A stretch of 59,930 bases of DNA from Zygophlyctis sp. KS116 (Eukaryota > Chytridiomycota). The position numbers and the translations under genes were made by a program. The notes under the pieces are model-generated. The model ran no database searches. It saw only the letters and a program-made list of their open reading frames with translations, and was not told the origin of the DNA. Each line of letters opens with the position of its first letter. The stretch's first letter is position 1. Below, piece by piece: positions 23,086-34,540 of the stretch. The DNA lies in assembly GCA_054661495.1 (NCBI GenBank), contig BAAFSQ010000030.1, positions 1 to 59,930 on the forward strand, in the 5' to 3' direction.

Positions 23086-23152
23086 TTTTACTTAAATTAA
23101 GTGGATGTCGGGCAGCAACATCATTTTGATCATTGAGAGATTCAGCCCCGGT

Positions 23153-23165
23153 CGCGCCAAAAATA
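23153..23165. promoter_or_regulatory. E2F-like site before the Bud4/anillin-like gene
   Basis: The minus strand reads TTTTTGGCGCGA, a near-perfect E2F/DP site. It lies about 40 bp upstream of the cytokinesis-type gene starting at 23203 and 70 bp upstream of the tetraspanin start. The assignment rests on motif and position only. Confidence 0.5.
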
Positions 23166-23202
23166 CTTACGCGCCGTGGCGTTCTTTCAGTTAGATAGTA
23201 AA

Positions 23203-26200
23203 ATGGCATCAAATAACTTATCAGAGATGGAGTCGTTAAAGAAGAAATCTGCAGTTCGAAATAATCCGTTTTTCTTGTCGCTCTCAAAAGGCTCGGCATC
23301 GCGGATTCCCCAAGATAATAAGATACAAGCAAAGGAAAATCAATGCCCATCCGCACAATACCAAATAAGTCAATTTATACTGAATGCATCAGACACATCT
23401 GTTAAAAATAGCTCTGTAAGAAATCTCTTGTCTAAATCAATAGTTTTTTAGAGATTCTAATCGCAAAAGGCCGACAATATCAACACAAACGTTTGTCAAG
23501 CCTGCAGTCATTAAAGAAATTCCTGAAAGAATGCTGAATGTGACAAGAGAAGACAATGTTTTTCCAAAGGAATGCTTTACTTCTCAGGACCAGTCTTTTA
23601 TAGATCAAGATGAGACAGGTTCGCAAGATACGGTTGTAGAACCATTAAATTCAACCGATCCAACTTATATGACAGATGATATTCTTTTTGGAAGAGATCA
23701 TGAGCAATGTGATATCATGGATTCCGAAAATTTGCAAAATGGCGTTAACGCAGAGGAGCAGACTCAAAGTAACTTGATCGCAGAAACAAAGACAGATATC
23801 GCTGATCCAGAGAATTTTCCAATTGATATTGACTTAAAAAATCCGACTCAGAATAACTTGATCGTAGAAACAAGGTCAGATTACAAAATAGAAAGCTTGA
23901 ATCAAGTAGATTTTTCAAATGATTTATTTACGGATTTAAGCGATTTAACAGATTTCGTCATGATTGAAAATCAAGGATCGGATATTCTTGATGTTTTAAA
24001 GGAAATTAGTCTATCTGAAGCGCCAGAATTATACATCAAGGATAAAATTATATCAGAGAAGAAAACTTTTAATCCTGATGTATCATCTCAAGAAGAGTCA
24101 AGAGTAGTAACTGATATTGACGCTGTGATCTATAGACCAAAGAAGTTAGAAGAACCAAAATTGAAAAGTTTAGAGCTTATTGATGATAATATCGGCTTAA
24201 CTAAGTCATTTATCGACTCAAAATCTGGAATTAAATCAGAATTTAATTTACCTGAATGGGAAAATCAAGACTTTGGGGCTATGCTGGGATATATTGAAGA
24301 TGAGAATCAGAAAAATAGTCAAAATATTGTAAGAATGGATAATTCCAAAGAGGCCAAAGAGTTATCTATTCATGAATCAGAATTCGGACATACTAAAAGA
24401 CTTTCTGAAAATATTTCCGCAGTTGTAAATGATGACTATAAAAAGCTGGAAACTTCTTGCTTCCAATTGAACTTACCCGCCTCTTCTTCTATTGATGGAC
24501 TTTCTCAAATCGCAAATGAGTGGGAAGAATTACAAGAGAAATCTTCCAACAAAATTTTTAACCCGTCGAGTAGCGATGAAATGATTCAATATGTTTCTAT
24601 AAAGAATGTACTTCTTCAAGATACATTCCAGAATAAAGCATGCAGTGAAACTAAAACGCAAAGCCAAGAAAATTCTTTCAGGAGCGATAGCCTTAAAAAA
24701 TCGGAGGAGAATCAGCATGACCAAAAGAAACATGCAGATAACATGACTGCTAATTTGCATTCAGATTCTCACTTAAAGGATATTAACAGCAAGAGCACTA
24801 ATTTGAGCATCTTTGATCAAAATTTACCCGCGGTTTCTTCAAAACTCGAAGAAATTCCAAGTATACAGAATGATTTATGTCTACTGAATGGTAAGATTGA
24901 ACCAAAAAATCTCGTTATTGATACAGGAAAGTTTGAAAAGCGAGAGGAGTCAAAGTTTGTCCAACAACCAAAAACAAAAGTTAGCGATATGCATCAAATA
25001 TCTACTAAAAATTCCAGTGATTTGAAAAAAGTCAGCTTTCGAGTATATTTAAACTAAATCTTATAATCTAGGCGGCATGGAAGGGGGAATTGGAAGCAAT
25101 TAAATATGTTAATCATGACTATGGAAATTATTCCTACTTTCCCGGGGCGCAAGGAATCTTTCTTTTTGAAGGTGAATATTTATTGTTAATTACCTAGTCA
25201 ATGAAATCTCAAATTTATCAAGTTCCAGAAACGGTATTATTTAACAATGATTGAAATCTAGATCGAAACTATCAAATTGAAGCGCATCATCAATATCAAA
25301 AAGAAATTAGCCCGCTTGTTTTTCTGCCGGAGACGCAGACAAAAACGCATGTTGGATTTGAGTCCAAGATATCTTTAAATGGTTTATCTGAAGTAGATTT
25401 TAGGCTAATCCAAGTTCGCGAAGAAAAAGTTGGTGTCAGGCAGAGTATTATAAATTTATTCAATACTATTGGACGGAAAAAAGGAAAATCTATTTCAAAT
25501 TCTTTGTCTTTATACAATCTCACAGAATCACAAGGAACACTTGAAAGAAAAGGATCTCTTTTATCACTTAATTCAGTCGCTCAAACGTTTCATACAGTTG
25601 GAACTGCAAAATTAGATTCATCCGTCATATTATCATGCCCTGGACAGATCAAAGAGGACATTATCAATTTTAAACAAGACAAAAAAACTACTGGAAAAAT
25701 GTTTGTGCGCTATGTTTACATTCCATATTATTCAAAACCCAACATGCGGGTATTTTTCAATTAGATAAAGTTAGGATTCTCTTTTACCTTCTTGTTTGGC
25801 CCAGGTAGAACATGGTTTCACATTATTAGAACTTCATCGTAAACTCTGGAAAAAAGGATATATGTACCAACTTGGAGGTGATACAACTGTATTTTCCCTT
25901 TATTTACTTTTTAGAAATGGACTAAACGCTTTTTTGAACTACATGGAATGGATCTACACATTTTTGCAACAAAAGTAAGTTGTATAGTCTAATGATAAAA
26001 AGGGATCAAAAATATTGGAAAAACTAGATCTCACTCAACTATGGACCGCCCAAATAATATGTAAACCAATTCACGTCGAATACAAAAACCGGAAATTACT
26101 GCTTGAAGTGATTGAACTTGAATTCAAGGATGGAGTCATTATTAGTTTAGGAACAAAGAAATCTGACCAAGGAGAAATTCAATCCTGGATGTCATCTATG

Positions 26201-26278
26201 GAGGAAGTTGATAAGAAACTTTCAGCGGATCCTATTCCGGACTGGCTCCTTTGTTGTCTGTCTTTACGCGTGTATTAA
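23203..26278 (+). CDS. Bud4/anillin-like cortical scaffold with C-terminal PH domain
   Basis: Eight exons (seven introns of 25-29 nt, including a 37-nt internal exon near 25198-25234) give about 961 residues. The first 600 are acidic, Ser/Asn-rich and disordered. From about residue 615 an anillin-homology region starts (WKGELEAI), with TLERKG and FVRYVYIPYYSKPNMR. A PH domain follows (about 840-950: WKKGYMYQLGGDTTKW, RFFELHGMDLHIF, SWMSSMEEV, PIPDWL), closest in pattern to fungal Bud4/Mid2. Such proteins link septins and membrane during division; a septin gene lies 2 kb away. It ends 26 bp before the transgelin gene. Confidence 0.85.
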
Positions 26279-26304
26279 AGCTATTAAAATTTCTTTTTGT
26301 CCGA

Positions 26305-26925
26305 ATGAGTATATTGTATGGTATAGATAAAGAAATCGCCTCCAAAATGGCTGAAAAATATGACCCAGTCCGAGAAAAAGAAGCGCAGGACTGGATCGAA
26401 CAAGTGACTGGAAACTCATTTAAATCTGAGCTGACTTTTCAAGAAAATTTAAAAGATGGAAATCTACTATGTTTGTAAATTTTATTACCCTGATTTAAGA
26501 ACTGCTAATACTGTATTTCCTGATATAAATCTCAAACCATCATCATCCAAGATTGCCTTTAAGCAAATGGAAAACATTTCATCTTTTCTACGCGCATTGT
26601 CGGACATGGGAGTTCCAAGTCATGACCAATTTCAGACTGTTGATCTGTATGAAAATAAGAATATGATTCAAGTAATTGATACAATCTTTGCGCTATCTAG
26701 GACTGCTACTGCATCTGGATTTAAAGGCCCAAAAATTGGACCTAAATTAGCAGATAAACAAGAATACACCTTTACTCAAGAACAACTAAACCAAGGAAAA
26801 CATATTTTAACTTTACAAACATCAGGTAATTTAAAAATGTATAAAAGTAAGGAAATTTAAATGGTGCAAATCAGTCTGGAATGAGTTTTGGTGTCCGAAG
26901 AGAAGTTGCAAATTTCAAAGAATAA
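26305..26925 (+). CDS. Transgelin/calponin-like actin-bundling protein
   Basis: A single calponin-homology domain plus one calponin repeat, as in fungal Scp1/Stg1. Three exons (introns 25 and 26 nt) give about 189 residues. It opens YGIDKEIASKMAEKYD (human transgelin YGMSREVQSKIEKKYD). FKQMENISSFLRAL and DQFQTVDLYENKNM are CH-domain hallmarks. The C-terminus has YTFTQEQLNQGKHILTLQ and the calponin repeat GANQSGMSFG. The last 11 bp overlap the stop of the convergent gene at 26915-27393. Confidence 0.94.
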
Positions 26926-27393
26926 GTGTTAATCCAGTTGCAAAAATTATATCAAGAATATTAAGTGCAAAAGGAGAGATTTCAAATATATATTCTCTTT
27001 GAGAATTTATGGAAATTTTTGCAATAATTTTTCTTGATCTTATCAGTACTGATCTTGATTCCCAAACATAAGACTCCCCATGATAGTTGAATTCATGCTT
27101 TAATTTATAATATTATAATTTACCCTTATTTGAAATATTCCAGTTTGAATCATGTCAAACGGAACACATTTCATGCCATTTTCAATGACTTTAAAAGATT
27201 TGGAAACTTTTTTACAAATATACAGTAGAATCATTCCATTCTGATCAAATCGCTTTAGTTTGAGAATGTTCCTTGTCATGTCCAAGTAGTATATGCTAGT
27301 TTTCCTATCAGATCTGACTAATGTAAAACCTGTTGGAGACTCTAATGCAATGAATGGTATAAAGTTTGAGTGTTTATTGACGGTTGAAAACAT
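26915..27393 (-). CDS. Small protein of unknown function, possibly LURP/Tubby-like fold
   Basis: Two exons (one 26-nt intron near 27099-27124) give about 150 residues. The sequence is beta-rich (IYYLDMTRNILKLKRF, FQIRHEFNYHG, SYVWESRSVLIRSRKIIAKI), recalling LURP-one or DUF6593-type Tubby-like domains, which bind phospholipids. That resemblance is weak, and the function should be regarded as unknown. Its final codons overlap the end of transgelin by 11 bp tail-to-tail. Confidence 0.6.
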
Positions 27394-27597
27394 TTTGGTA
27401 AAGTAGCGGCGGATTCAAAGCTTTGAAATGGGAACGGACGATCTGGTCCTATAAGCCACGGCTTTCTCAGCCTCGGTCCAGACTATGACCGACAACAGGA
27501 CCACAGGCCTACAACAACAACAACAGACCATAGTCTCTAGACTTACAGAAACCGCCGCCTAAGACTCATACAGTGTGGCGTTCTGAAAAAAATTGAA
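27394..27597. other. GC-rich intergenic region with an inverted repeat
   Basis: 204 bp between the divergent small-protein gene and mitochondrial thioredoxin. AGACTATG at 27480-27487 pairs with CATAGTCT at 27529-27536. Between them is a run of CAA triplets (27510-27524). Base composition is clearly richer in G+C than the surroundings. It could hold an RNA or a promoter hairpin; no family is recognised. Confidence 0.35.
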
Positions 27598-28179
27598 ATG
27601 AGAAGATCAAGTGGTTTCAGACAATTTAGTTCTTTGGGACACAAGATATTTGTGAATCCAAGACCAAGACCAATGCGGATAAAATCTGCGGTGATTGTCC
27701 CATCTCTATCTTTTCAATTAACTCAAATGTTGTCTACATGCACTCCCGCGCTGAATTCTGGAGCTAATGTATTGGGGAATCCTATACCAGGGAATAATGC
27801 TTCCCCTACCATCTTGGAGTTGATTTCGTTGGAAGAGCTTGAGGCTGTATTAACAAGAATCGGTAATTCAACTATAATTGTTGATTTTTATGCCAGGTGG
27901 ACTAACTTTCGTTAATGCATTAGCTGGTGCAGCCCATGTCGTATGCTTACTCCAATTCTCGAAAGAGTGGTTAAAAACTCTACAGATTTGACACTTGTAA
28001 AGGTAAATGTTGATGAACCCAAAGCATTTGCAATGGTTCAAAAGTATGAGGTAAGTTTAATTTAATTTTGATAATAGGTTGCATCACTTCCAACTGTTGC
28101 TCTTTTCAAAAATGGGAAATTCATTAAACAATTTGTGGGTGTTCGTTCAGAAGAATTCGTAAAAAACTTTATAAAGTAG
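27598..28179 (+). CDS. Mitochondrial thioredoxin with a CSPC active site
   Basis: Three exons (two 27-nt introns) give about 175 residues. There is a basic, acid-free mitochondrial presequence (MRRSSGFRQFSS), then a thioredoxin fold: TIIVDFYA, active site SWCSPCRMLTPILE, VKVNVDEPKA and VASLPTVALFKNGK with the cis-proline. The usual WCGPC is WCSPC here, with Ser for Gly. The first intron lies exactly before the active-site Trp. Convergent with the septin gene, 21 bp apart. Confidence 0.92.
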
Positions 28180-28200
28180 AAAATTTTAGAGATTTTAGAT

Positions 28201-29261
28201 TTATTTCCCTCTAATTGTAGACTGTTTGCCTGATGGACTTCCAGGCTTTCCTCCTACAGAACCTTGAGAACCAGTTTGAGGCTTTGTTGTTCCAGTAGAT
28301 TCCTTTAGAGCAAGCAACTGTTTAGTTCTAAAAGTCTCATAATGAACCATTGCAGTTGCATCAACCAGCTCTTGTAAATGACTTTTAAGTAAAAAATCAC
28401 GAAAAGCCATAAATTCACAGTGATTGGGATCCTTTACTAAGAATCTTAAAAATTTTAAAAATTTACTATTTATAGTTCCCCATTTAGTTCTTCTTCCAGG
28501 AGTTGCTTTACCATCAATGACTACATTTCTTTCAGATCCTACTACAGCAAAAGGCATTAAAGACTATTAATTTTAAATAATAAAATAAATACAGAAAGCT
28601 CATCATTAACTTGTTTTTCAGCTTGACTTTGACCTTCTAAATCTAATCCATAAATATTTGGATAGACTTGAATCCCATGAACTTTTAACTCATCCTTGAC
28701 TCTAGCCTTGAATTCCAACCTTTCTTCCAATGTTAAAGTATCAGATTTTGCAATTACAGGAATTAAATTTGCACATTCAGAAATCGCCTTCATTGCTAAA
28801 ACATCCAATGAAGATAATCCATGACCAGAAGGAAAAACAAAGTAAATCACAGCATGTACACGAGTATCTGTAATAGTACGTTCCCTTGCTGGAGTTAATT
28901 CTCTTCTTAGATATAGAGAGTATTGATCTCTAATATACTTTACTATTGGTTCCCATGCTTTTTCATTATTGATCAGATCACCAAAACCTGGAGTATCTAC
29001 AATAGAAACCTTTACTTGAATGTCATTCTCTACAATCAAGTGAGTTTTAACCTGAACTTCTGTAGTTTTACTTAATTCATAAGATTTGCCGACCGAATTC
29101 TTCAAATGACAAGCAAAAATTGAATTTACTAGAGTTGATTTTCCCAGTCCAGACTTTCCAACAACCATGAGATTAAAAGTAAAACCTTTTTTATTCAACT
29201 TTTGAATAATCTGTTGTGGTATTGTATCTAGTCCAGTGTATGATTCAGGAGTAATCGACAT
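28201..29261 (-). CDS. Septin GTPase
   Basis: Septins form membrane-associated filaments at division sites and at the base of cilia. Three exons (29- and 30-nt introns) give about 333 residues. The P-loop is GKSGLGKSTLV, the G3 motif DTPGFGD and the G4 motif AKSD. The septin unique element follows (MPFAVVGSERNV, GRRTKWGTIN, HCEFMAFRDFLL, HYETFRTKQLL). The C-terminus is a short Gly/Ser tail without the coiled coil of many septins, which suggests a CDC10/SEPT3-like subgroup. The Bud4/anillin-like gene nearby is a plausible partner. Confidence 0.96.
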
Positions 29262-29415
29262 TTTTTTGATTTCTGAGCTTTCACCCTTTAGACTAGAACG
29301 CTGGCCTACAACTTTTACGTATGTGTTGGCGTGTATAAGCCTATGGGAAGCCCCTGTACCTGTGTTTACGTTGGCGTGGCTTTACCGACGGACCGTCCAC
29401 CGCTGGGTTAGAAAA

Positions 29416-29826
29416 ATGAAATTTTGTTCAAGATTTCTGTCTGTAAACAAGTATGGAGAATGGCTGACTCCTAAAATTACTACTTACTCTCCTCCTGCAT
29501 TCCCTTTAAAAACTAGACCTGATGAAAATATACAGGCATTTAGAAAAAGACTATTGTATAATTCAAGAAAAAGAGGAATATTAGAAACAGATTTATTGCT
29601 TTCTAGTTGGGCGGACAAGAATTTAGAGATTTTGGATCTCAAGAGTCTAAAGGAATATGAAATTTTATTACATGAAAATGATTGGAATATTTATTATTGG
29701 CTTACAAAGTCAATGGAGGCTCCCATACATATAAGTAAATTAGGAATTCTAGAGTCTTTGATACTGCATTCACTTAATTTAGAAAAGAAAATTCTTAGAA
29801 TGCCAGAATTGGATAAACAAGAGTAG
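29416..29826 (+). CDS. SDHAF2: Succinate dehydrogenase assembly factor 2 (SDHAF2/Sdh5)
   Basis: SDHAF2 promotes covalent flavinylation of the SDH catalytic subunit in mitochondria. It is an intronless frame of 136 residues starting MKFCSRFLSVNKYGEW, a short basic presequence. The signature RKRLLYNSRKRGILETDLLLSSWA is present (pattern described across the two ends RKRLLYNSRKRG and ETDLLLS), then NDWNIYYWLT. A longer in-frame reading upstream would start within the septin promoter and has no family support. Divergent from septin, 154 bp apart. Confidence 0.95.
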   Translation: MKFCSRFLSVNKYGEWLTPKITTYSPPAFPLKTRPDENIQAFRKRLLYNSRKRGILETDLLLSSWADKNLEILDLKSLKEYEILLHENDWNIYYWLTKSMEAPIHISKLGILESLILHSLNLEKKILRMPELDKQE

Positions 29827-29955
29827 ATAATTTTATTTTATTTTAGCTAGATTTTACATTTTATCTAGTGAATCTTTATTTTATGGACCTAAGTATATTT
29901 TAGTTACAGTAGTTTACACATTGACCTGAAAGATTCTAACCTAGACTTTAGTAAA

Positions 29956-31054
29956 ATGTCCAAAGATATTGAATTGACGCCGGCGCCTACAGACTCTGTT
30001 TCACACTTGAGTTGGTCTCCGGTTGCTGATTTTATTTCAGTGGCTTCTTGGGATAATACTACAAAGATTTATCAGGTGTTGGGAAATGGGAGTTCACAAG
30101 GAAAAGCACAAATTCAACATGATCAACCGGCGCTTTGTAGTGCATGGTCAAAAGTAATTTGGGTTTTATAATGTAAAGGATGGAAGTAAAGTTATTTCAG
30201 TAGGAGCGGATAAGGCGGGGAGGTTGTTGGATGTTAATACAGGGCAGGTTTCGCAAGTGGCAGGGCATGATGCTCCAATAAAATGCTGTAAATGGATTGA
30301 TGATGTCGGTGGAATGAATAATATTGTTGTTACAGGAAGTTGGGATAAGACTGCAAAGGTTTTATTTTTCTAAATTTATATAAAGTATTGGGATCTAAGA
30401 AGTCCAAATCCAGTTCATACTCTACAATTACCAGAAAGATGTTATTCTCTGGATGTAAAAGGTCCGTTAATGGTGATTGCAACGGCTGAAAGACATATTC
30501 AAATTTATAATTTGAGTAATCCTTCAACTCCTTTTAAAGTATTTATTTCAAAAATTTATTATAGACTATACAATCACCGCTTAAATGGCAAACAAGAGTT
30601 GTTGCTTGTTTTCCTAGTTTTAATGGTTTTGGTATTGGTTCAATTGAAGGGAGAGTGGGAATACAATATGTGGAAGACAAGGACTCTGCGTATATTTTTA
30701 GATTTAACTATTAGAAGTAATTTTTCATTCAAATGTCATCGAGATGATAAAAATGTGTATTCAGTTAATGATATTTCTTTTCATCCTGGTTATGGAACGT
30801 TTTCAACTTCTGGAAGCGATGGATGCTTTAATTTTTGGGATAAAGACTCTAAACAAAGATTAAAAGTGGCTCCAAGTGTTGGTGTGCCTATTTCAGCTAC
30901 CGCATTTAATTATAATGGAAGTATATTCTCGTACGCTGCATCATATGATTGGTCTAAAGGGCATGAACATCATCAGCAAGGTGCCAAAAGCGCCGTTTAT
31001 TTGCATCCAACAAAGGATGAAGATATTAAGCCCAGAGCATCTAAAAAACGATGA
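29956..31054 (+). CDS. RAE1: mRNA export factor RAE1/Gle2 (WD40)
   Basis: A seven-bladed WD40 protein that binds NUP98 at the nuclear pore. Five exons (introns of 25-27 nt) give about 331 residues. It opens with VSHLSWSPVADFISVASWD. GSWDKTAKYWDLRSPNP and SIEGRVGIQYVED follow, then the RAE1 signatures FSFKCHRDD, YSVNDISFHPGYGTFST and the near-invariant ASYDWSKGHEH, ending with a KPR basic tail. One donor is GTTTTA rather than GTAWW. Convergent with CFAP58, 31 bp apart. Confidence 0.96.
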
Positions 31055-31085
31055 TATATTAACATCAACAAAGTGGAAATTTATT

Positions 31086-34000
31086 TTAAACAGCAATTGA
31101 GGTTTCATTTTGACTTCTTTCATCTGCTTCTGCTTCCATCTCTGTCACTGCTTGCGGAACTTGTATGGCGGCAGAATCTCCTCGATCATCCACTGCTTGT
31201 TGAATTTCTTTTCCGCTGATACCAGATACAGTCGGACCTTCTCCAGCAAAAGATGATACAGGCCTTGAGATATTGGCAGGGTTATTGGGGTGAATATGAG
31301 TGGTTGCAGACATATTGAAACCCCCTCCAGAGAATTTGGGAACGGTTGGAAGTTGTGGATTGATAGTTTTATATTCCCCAACCATGTGCCTTGAATTTAG
31401 CAAATAGTTTATATCTTACCCACTCTTTTTTGAAATTAAATCCACGTTATATGATATCTGAGCGGCAGGTGTATAGAGTAGTCTTTCAAAAGCAGCTGTT
31501 CCTAATTTTTCTTTCATTCGCTCCGTAATAGATGTAATTTTGCTATCTGCCTTTAGTTTTTTTCTTTGTTCAAAGTATTTCTTTTTCAAATCCTGGATTT
31601 CTCGATTTAAACGTTCGATTTCAAATTTATACTCATTGATCTGAGACTGATACATATTCAATTCTGATGCGAGAGCCTTTTTATTAGATTAGAAGCAATA
31701 CCTTTGATTCTCGCACTTTGACTTTTACTGCTTCTTTAACTATCCGTAATTCTTCTATAACTTCAGGTCCTGGCTGTCTTTGAAGAACTTCTTTAATATC
31801 TTTATATAATTTTTCCTTTTGCTGGATAACCAATTCTTTTTCTACAACATCTTCAGTCTTTGCTATCAGCCGCTTTTGAAGCGTTTGTATCTTGGTTATT
31901 AACTCAAAGGTTGAGGGATCAGACCCCGACAGTTTTCTCCACCTGTGAATATTCATTGGTGATTCAAGCTCCTCTAATCATTTATTAAATTTAATTCACC
32001 TTCCAAGACTTTTACTCTGGTTCGTTCTCTTAAGACTTCTCGTTGGAGTCTGAATATTTCGCTTCTCAAACTTTGAACATTTTGAGTTTCTGTCTGCAAT
32101 ATTGCCTTTTCTCTTCGAAGCTTTTTGATTTCCAGCTTCAAAACTCGAATGTCTTCAACTCTTTCTCTATATTGTATCTCTCCTTTATTCAGAGTAGATG
32201 CCTGGATCTTAATTTTTTCATAAAGAAGTGAAAGCTCATCATTTCTCCTAATTAGCTGGGTTCCTAAAATATCCTATTTTTCAATATAGACTAGAAATAC
32301 CCTTTCCTGGATCACATTTGCGAATTCTTTTTTTTGCCTAAGTCTTTCTAAGTCGGCCTCTGATATTATATGACGTAATTTCTCTTCTTCGGCTTCCTTT
32401 TCATTAGACTTTATTTTAATTTACTTGATTCTGAATCATTTGCTGTGACTCTTCAAACTGGTATTGGACTCTAGCTATTTGTGAAGACAAGGATTCTTTT
32501 TCCTTTTCCAGTTTTGTATGCTCAAAATGTTCTTTGATAAGTGCATTTTCCTTTGTGGCTATTTCTTCTTTTAATTGCTCAATTTGGTGAGACATGATCT
32601 TCAATTTCCTTTTCATTTCAATCACTTCATCTTGCGACTCTAATAGATTCTTAGAATACATGTTGCGATCAGTTCTAACCGATTCATACATTAACTAATG
32701 CTTAAGTAGAAAAAAATTACTTGCTGCTCTTTCATTTTTCTTTCAAGCTCTATTATTTTCTTTTTTGAGTCAAAAATAATTAAATCCCTTAGTTTTAGTT
32801 CCTCATCTTTTTTCATATAATTTTCATAACTGCTCGCAGCTTCAGCTATTTTAATATCTCTTTCCTTTTCCAGGGAAAATATTAGCTAAATTTAATGGAA
32901 TTAAAGCAACCTTTCTCATTTTCGCAGCTTCATCTTTAAATCCACTTATTTCTTGCTCTAAATTTCTATGTGTCTGCTCTGAAAGTTTTACAATATTAAA
33001 TTGTTTCTGAGTTGCTCCACTGGCCTTTACTACGTTTTTAAGTGCCACATCTCTCTCTCTTGTCAAGGAATCTATCTGTTTCTGACGTGTGTCGGATTCC
33101 TTTTGAAGCATTTCCATTGAATGATTAAGCGAAGCATTGGTTGCCTTTTGTTAAAAAACTCAATTACCTTAAGCACATCTCTTTCCACTTCTGCCGAGCT
33201 TTTGGCGTCTTCGATCACTTTAAGTCGTTTTGTTAGACTATCTCTAGCCCTTGAAATCATTTTGAATTCGTCTTTCTGTTTTGAGACCTCTTCTTTCCAA
33301 GAATCTAAATTTTCGACATACTTATTGTTTTCATTCATTAACCTCAGTATCGTCTGCGTTTGCTCTTCATAATCCTGTTGTATTCTTAAATTTTTTGAAT
33401 GCACATGATCTTTCTCTTGCTCCAACTTTTCAGCCTTAATTCTATCATCTCTTGAAGCTGCTTCTACTCTTATCATTTGCTCGCGAATGGATTTGCTCTC
33501 CTGCGCTTTGAGAGCCATTTCTGCATCTCTTTTAGCTAGTGAATCATTTGCTTGCTTGAGAGCAGATTCAAGTTTTTCCCTAGCTCTACTTTCTCTATCA
33601 TTTTCGGATTTTTTAGCAGAGAGTAGATCTTTTAAATTTAATATTTCCTCATCCATTTTAAATTTATCATCAATTAATGCTTGAATTTTTTCCTCCATTG
33701 TTGTATTCTCAACTGTAAGATACTGTGCCTCCTGATTTGATGAATCTAATCTCTCTTGAAGTCTTTGAAGATCCTACCTTATTAATTTTTAAATATTACA
33801 GATTTTAGATGCCTTATAGTAGTTTCTTGTTCCATTTGCAGTTCCAGTAGTCTATTTTTGCCAAACCCAACATTATTCTGTACTGGAATTGAAGCTGTAA
33901 GCCCTGATTCATTTAATGAAGTTTTAAGAGATTCTACTTCTACTTTTAAACTAGAAATTGCTTCTTTAGATCTTTCTTCGCGTTCATTTAGTGATTCCAC

Positions 34001-34540
34001 CACTTCCCAAGCCTTTTTAGCTTCTTTTTTTAATGATGATATAGTGATTCTATCATTTTGAGATAATTTTAATGCAGCTAAAACTTTACTAGCATTTGAA
34101 TTTAGTTCTTGAGTTAATTCTCTACATTTTTTCATAAGTGCCTTTTCATTTTTCCTAGATTGAACAAATAGCCCATGAATTTTTTCATATTCACTCTTCA
34201 TTTTTAAAAACATTGGATCGTCTTGAGTCTCTTGATTTGCGTTACTAAATACTCCCATTGTTTCTTGAAACTCTTTTATAGCAGCCTCATCTTGCGCAAC
34301 TGGCTCAGGCTCAGCCACGGGTACTTGCTCATCAATCGTTTCCTTTGATCTTTTTACTATATCTCCAAGAATTGATGTTGCTGACTCTATGGATTCTTCT
34401 GAAAATATTTTATCCTTGTCCGATACATGATCTTTCTGATCTGTCGGACTGTTTGAATTATTTTCTCCAGGATTTTCATCTTGAACTGGATCCTGCTGAT
34501 TCTGAGTCTTTTCTATATCATCAGCCTCTTCATTTGGCAT
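31086..34540 (-). CDS. CFAP58: Cilia- and flagella-associated protein 58 (CFAP58/CCDC147)
   Basis: A long coiled-coil axonemal protein of roughly 1,000 residues cut by about ten small introns (for example 33774-33799, 33145-33167 and 31390-31419). The N-terminus is an acidic tail. Family blocks in order are KKCRELTQELNSNASKV, ALKLSQNDRITISSLKKE, ERDVALKNVVKASGATQKQ, ESVRTDRNMYSKNLLESQDE, MKRKLKIMSHQ, NIHRWRKLSGSDPSTFELI, LQKRLIAKTEDVVEKEL, RQPGPE and a terminal GGGF. Human CFAP58 has NVHRWRKLEASDPNAYELI at the same place. It indicates a motile flagellum. Confidence 0.95.

Noticed and set aside
29236-29415. N-terminal extension of SDHAF2 upstream of 29416
   Set aside because: The extension lies in the septin promoter, overlaps the start of septin and resembles no SDHAF2; the ATG at 29416 begins a normal presequence.
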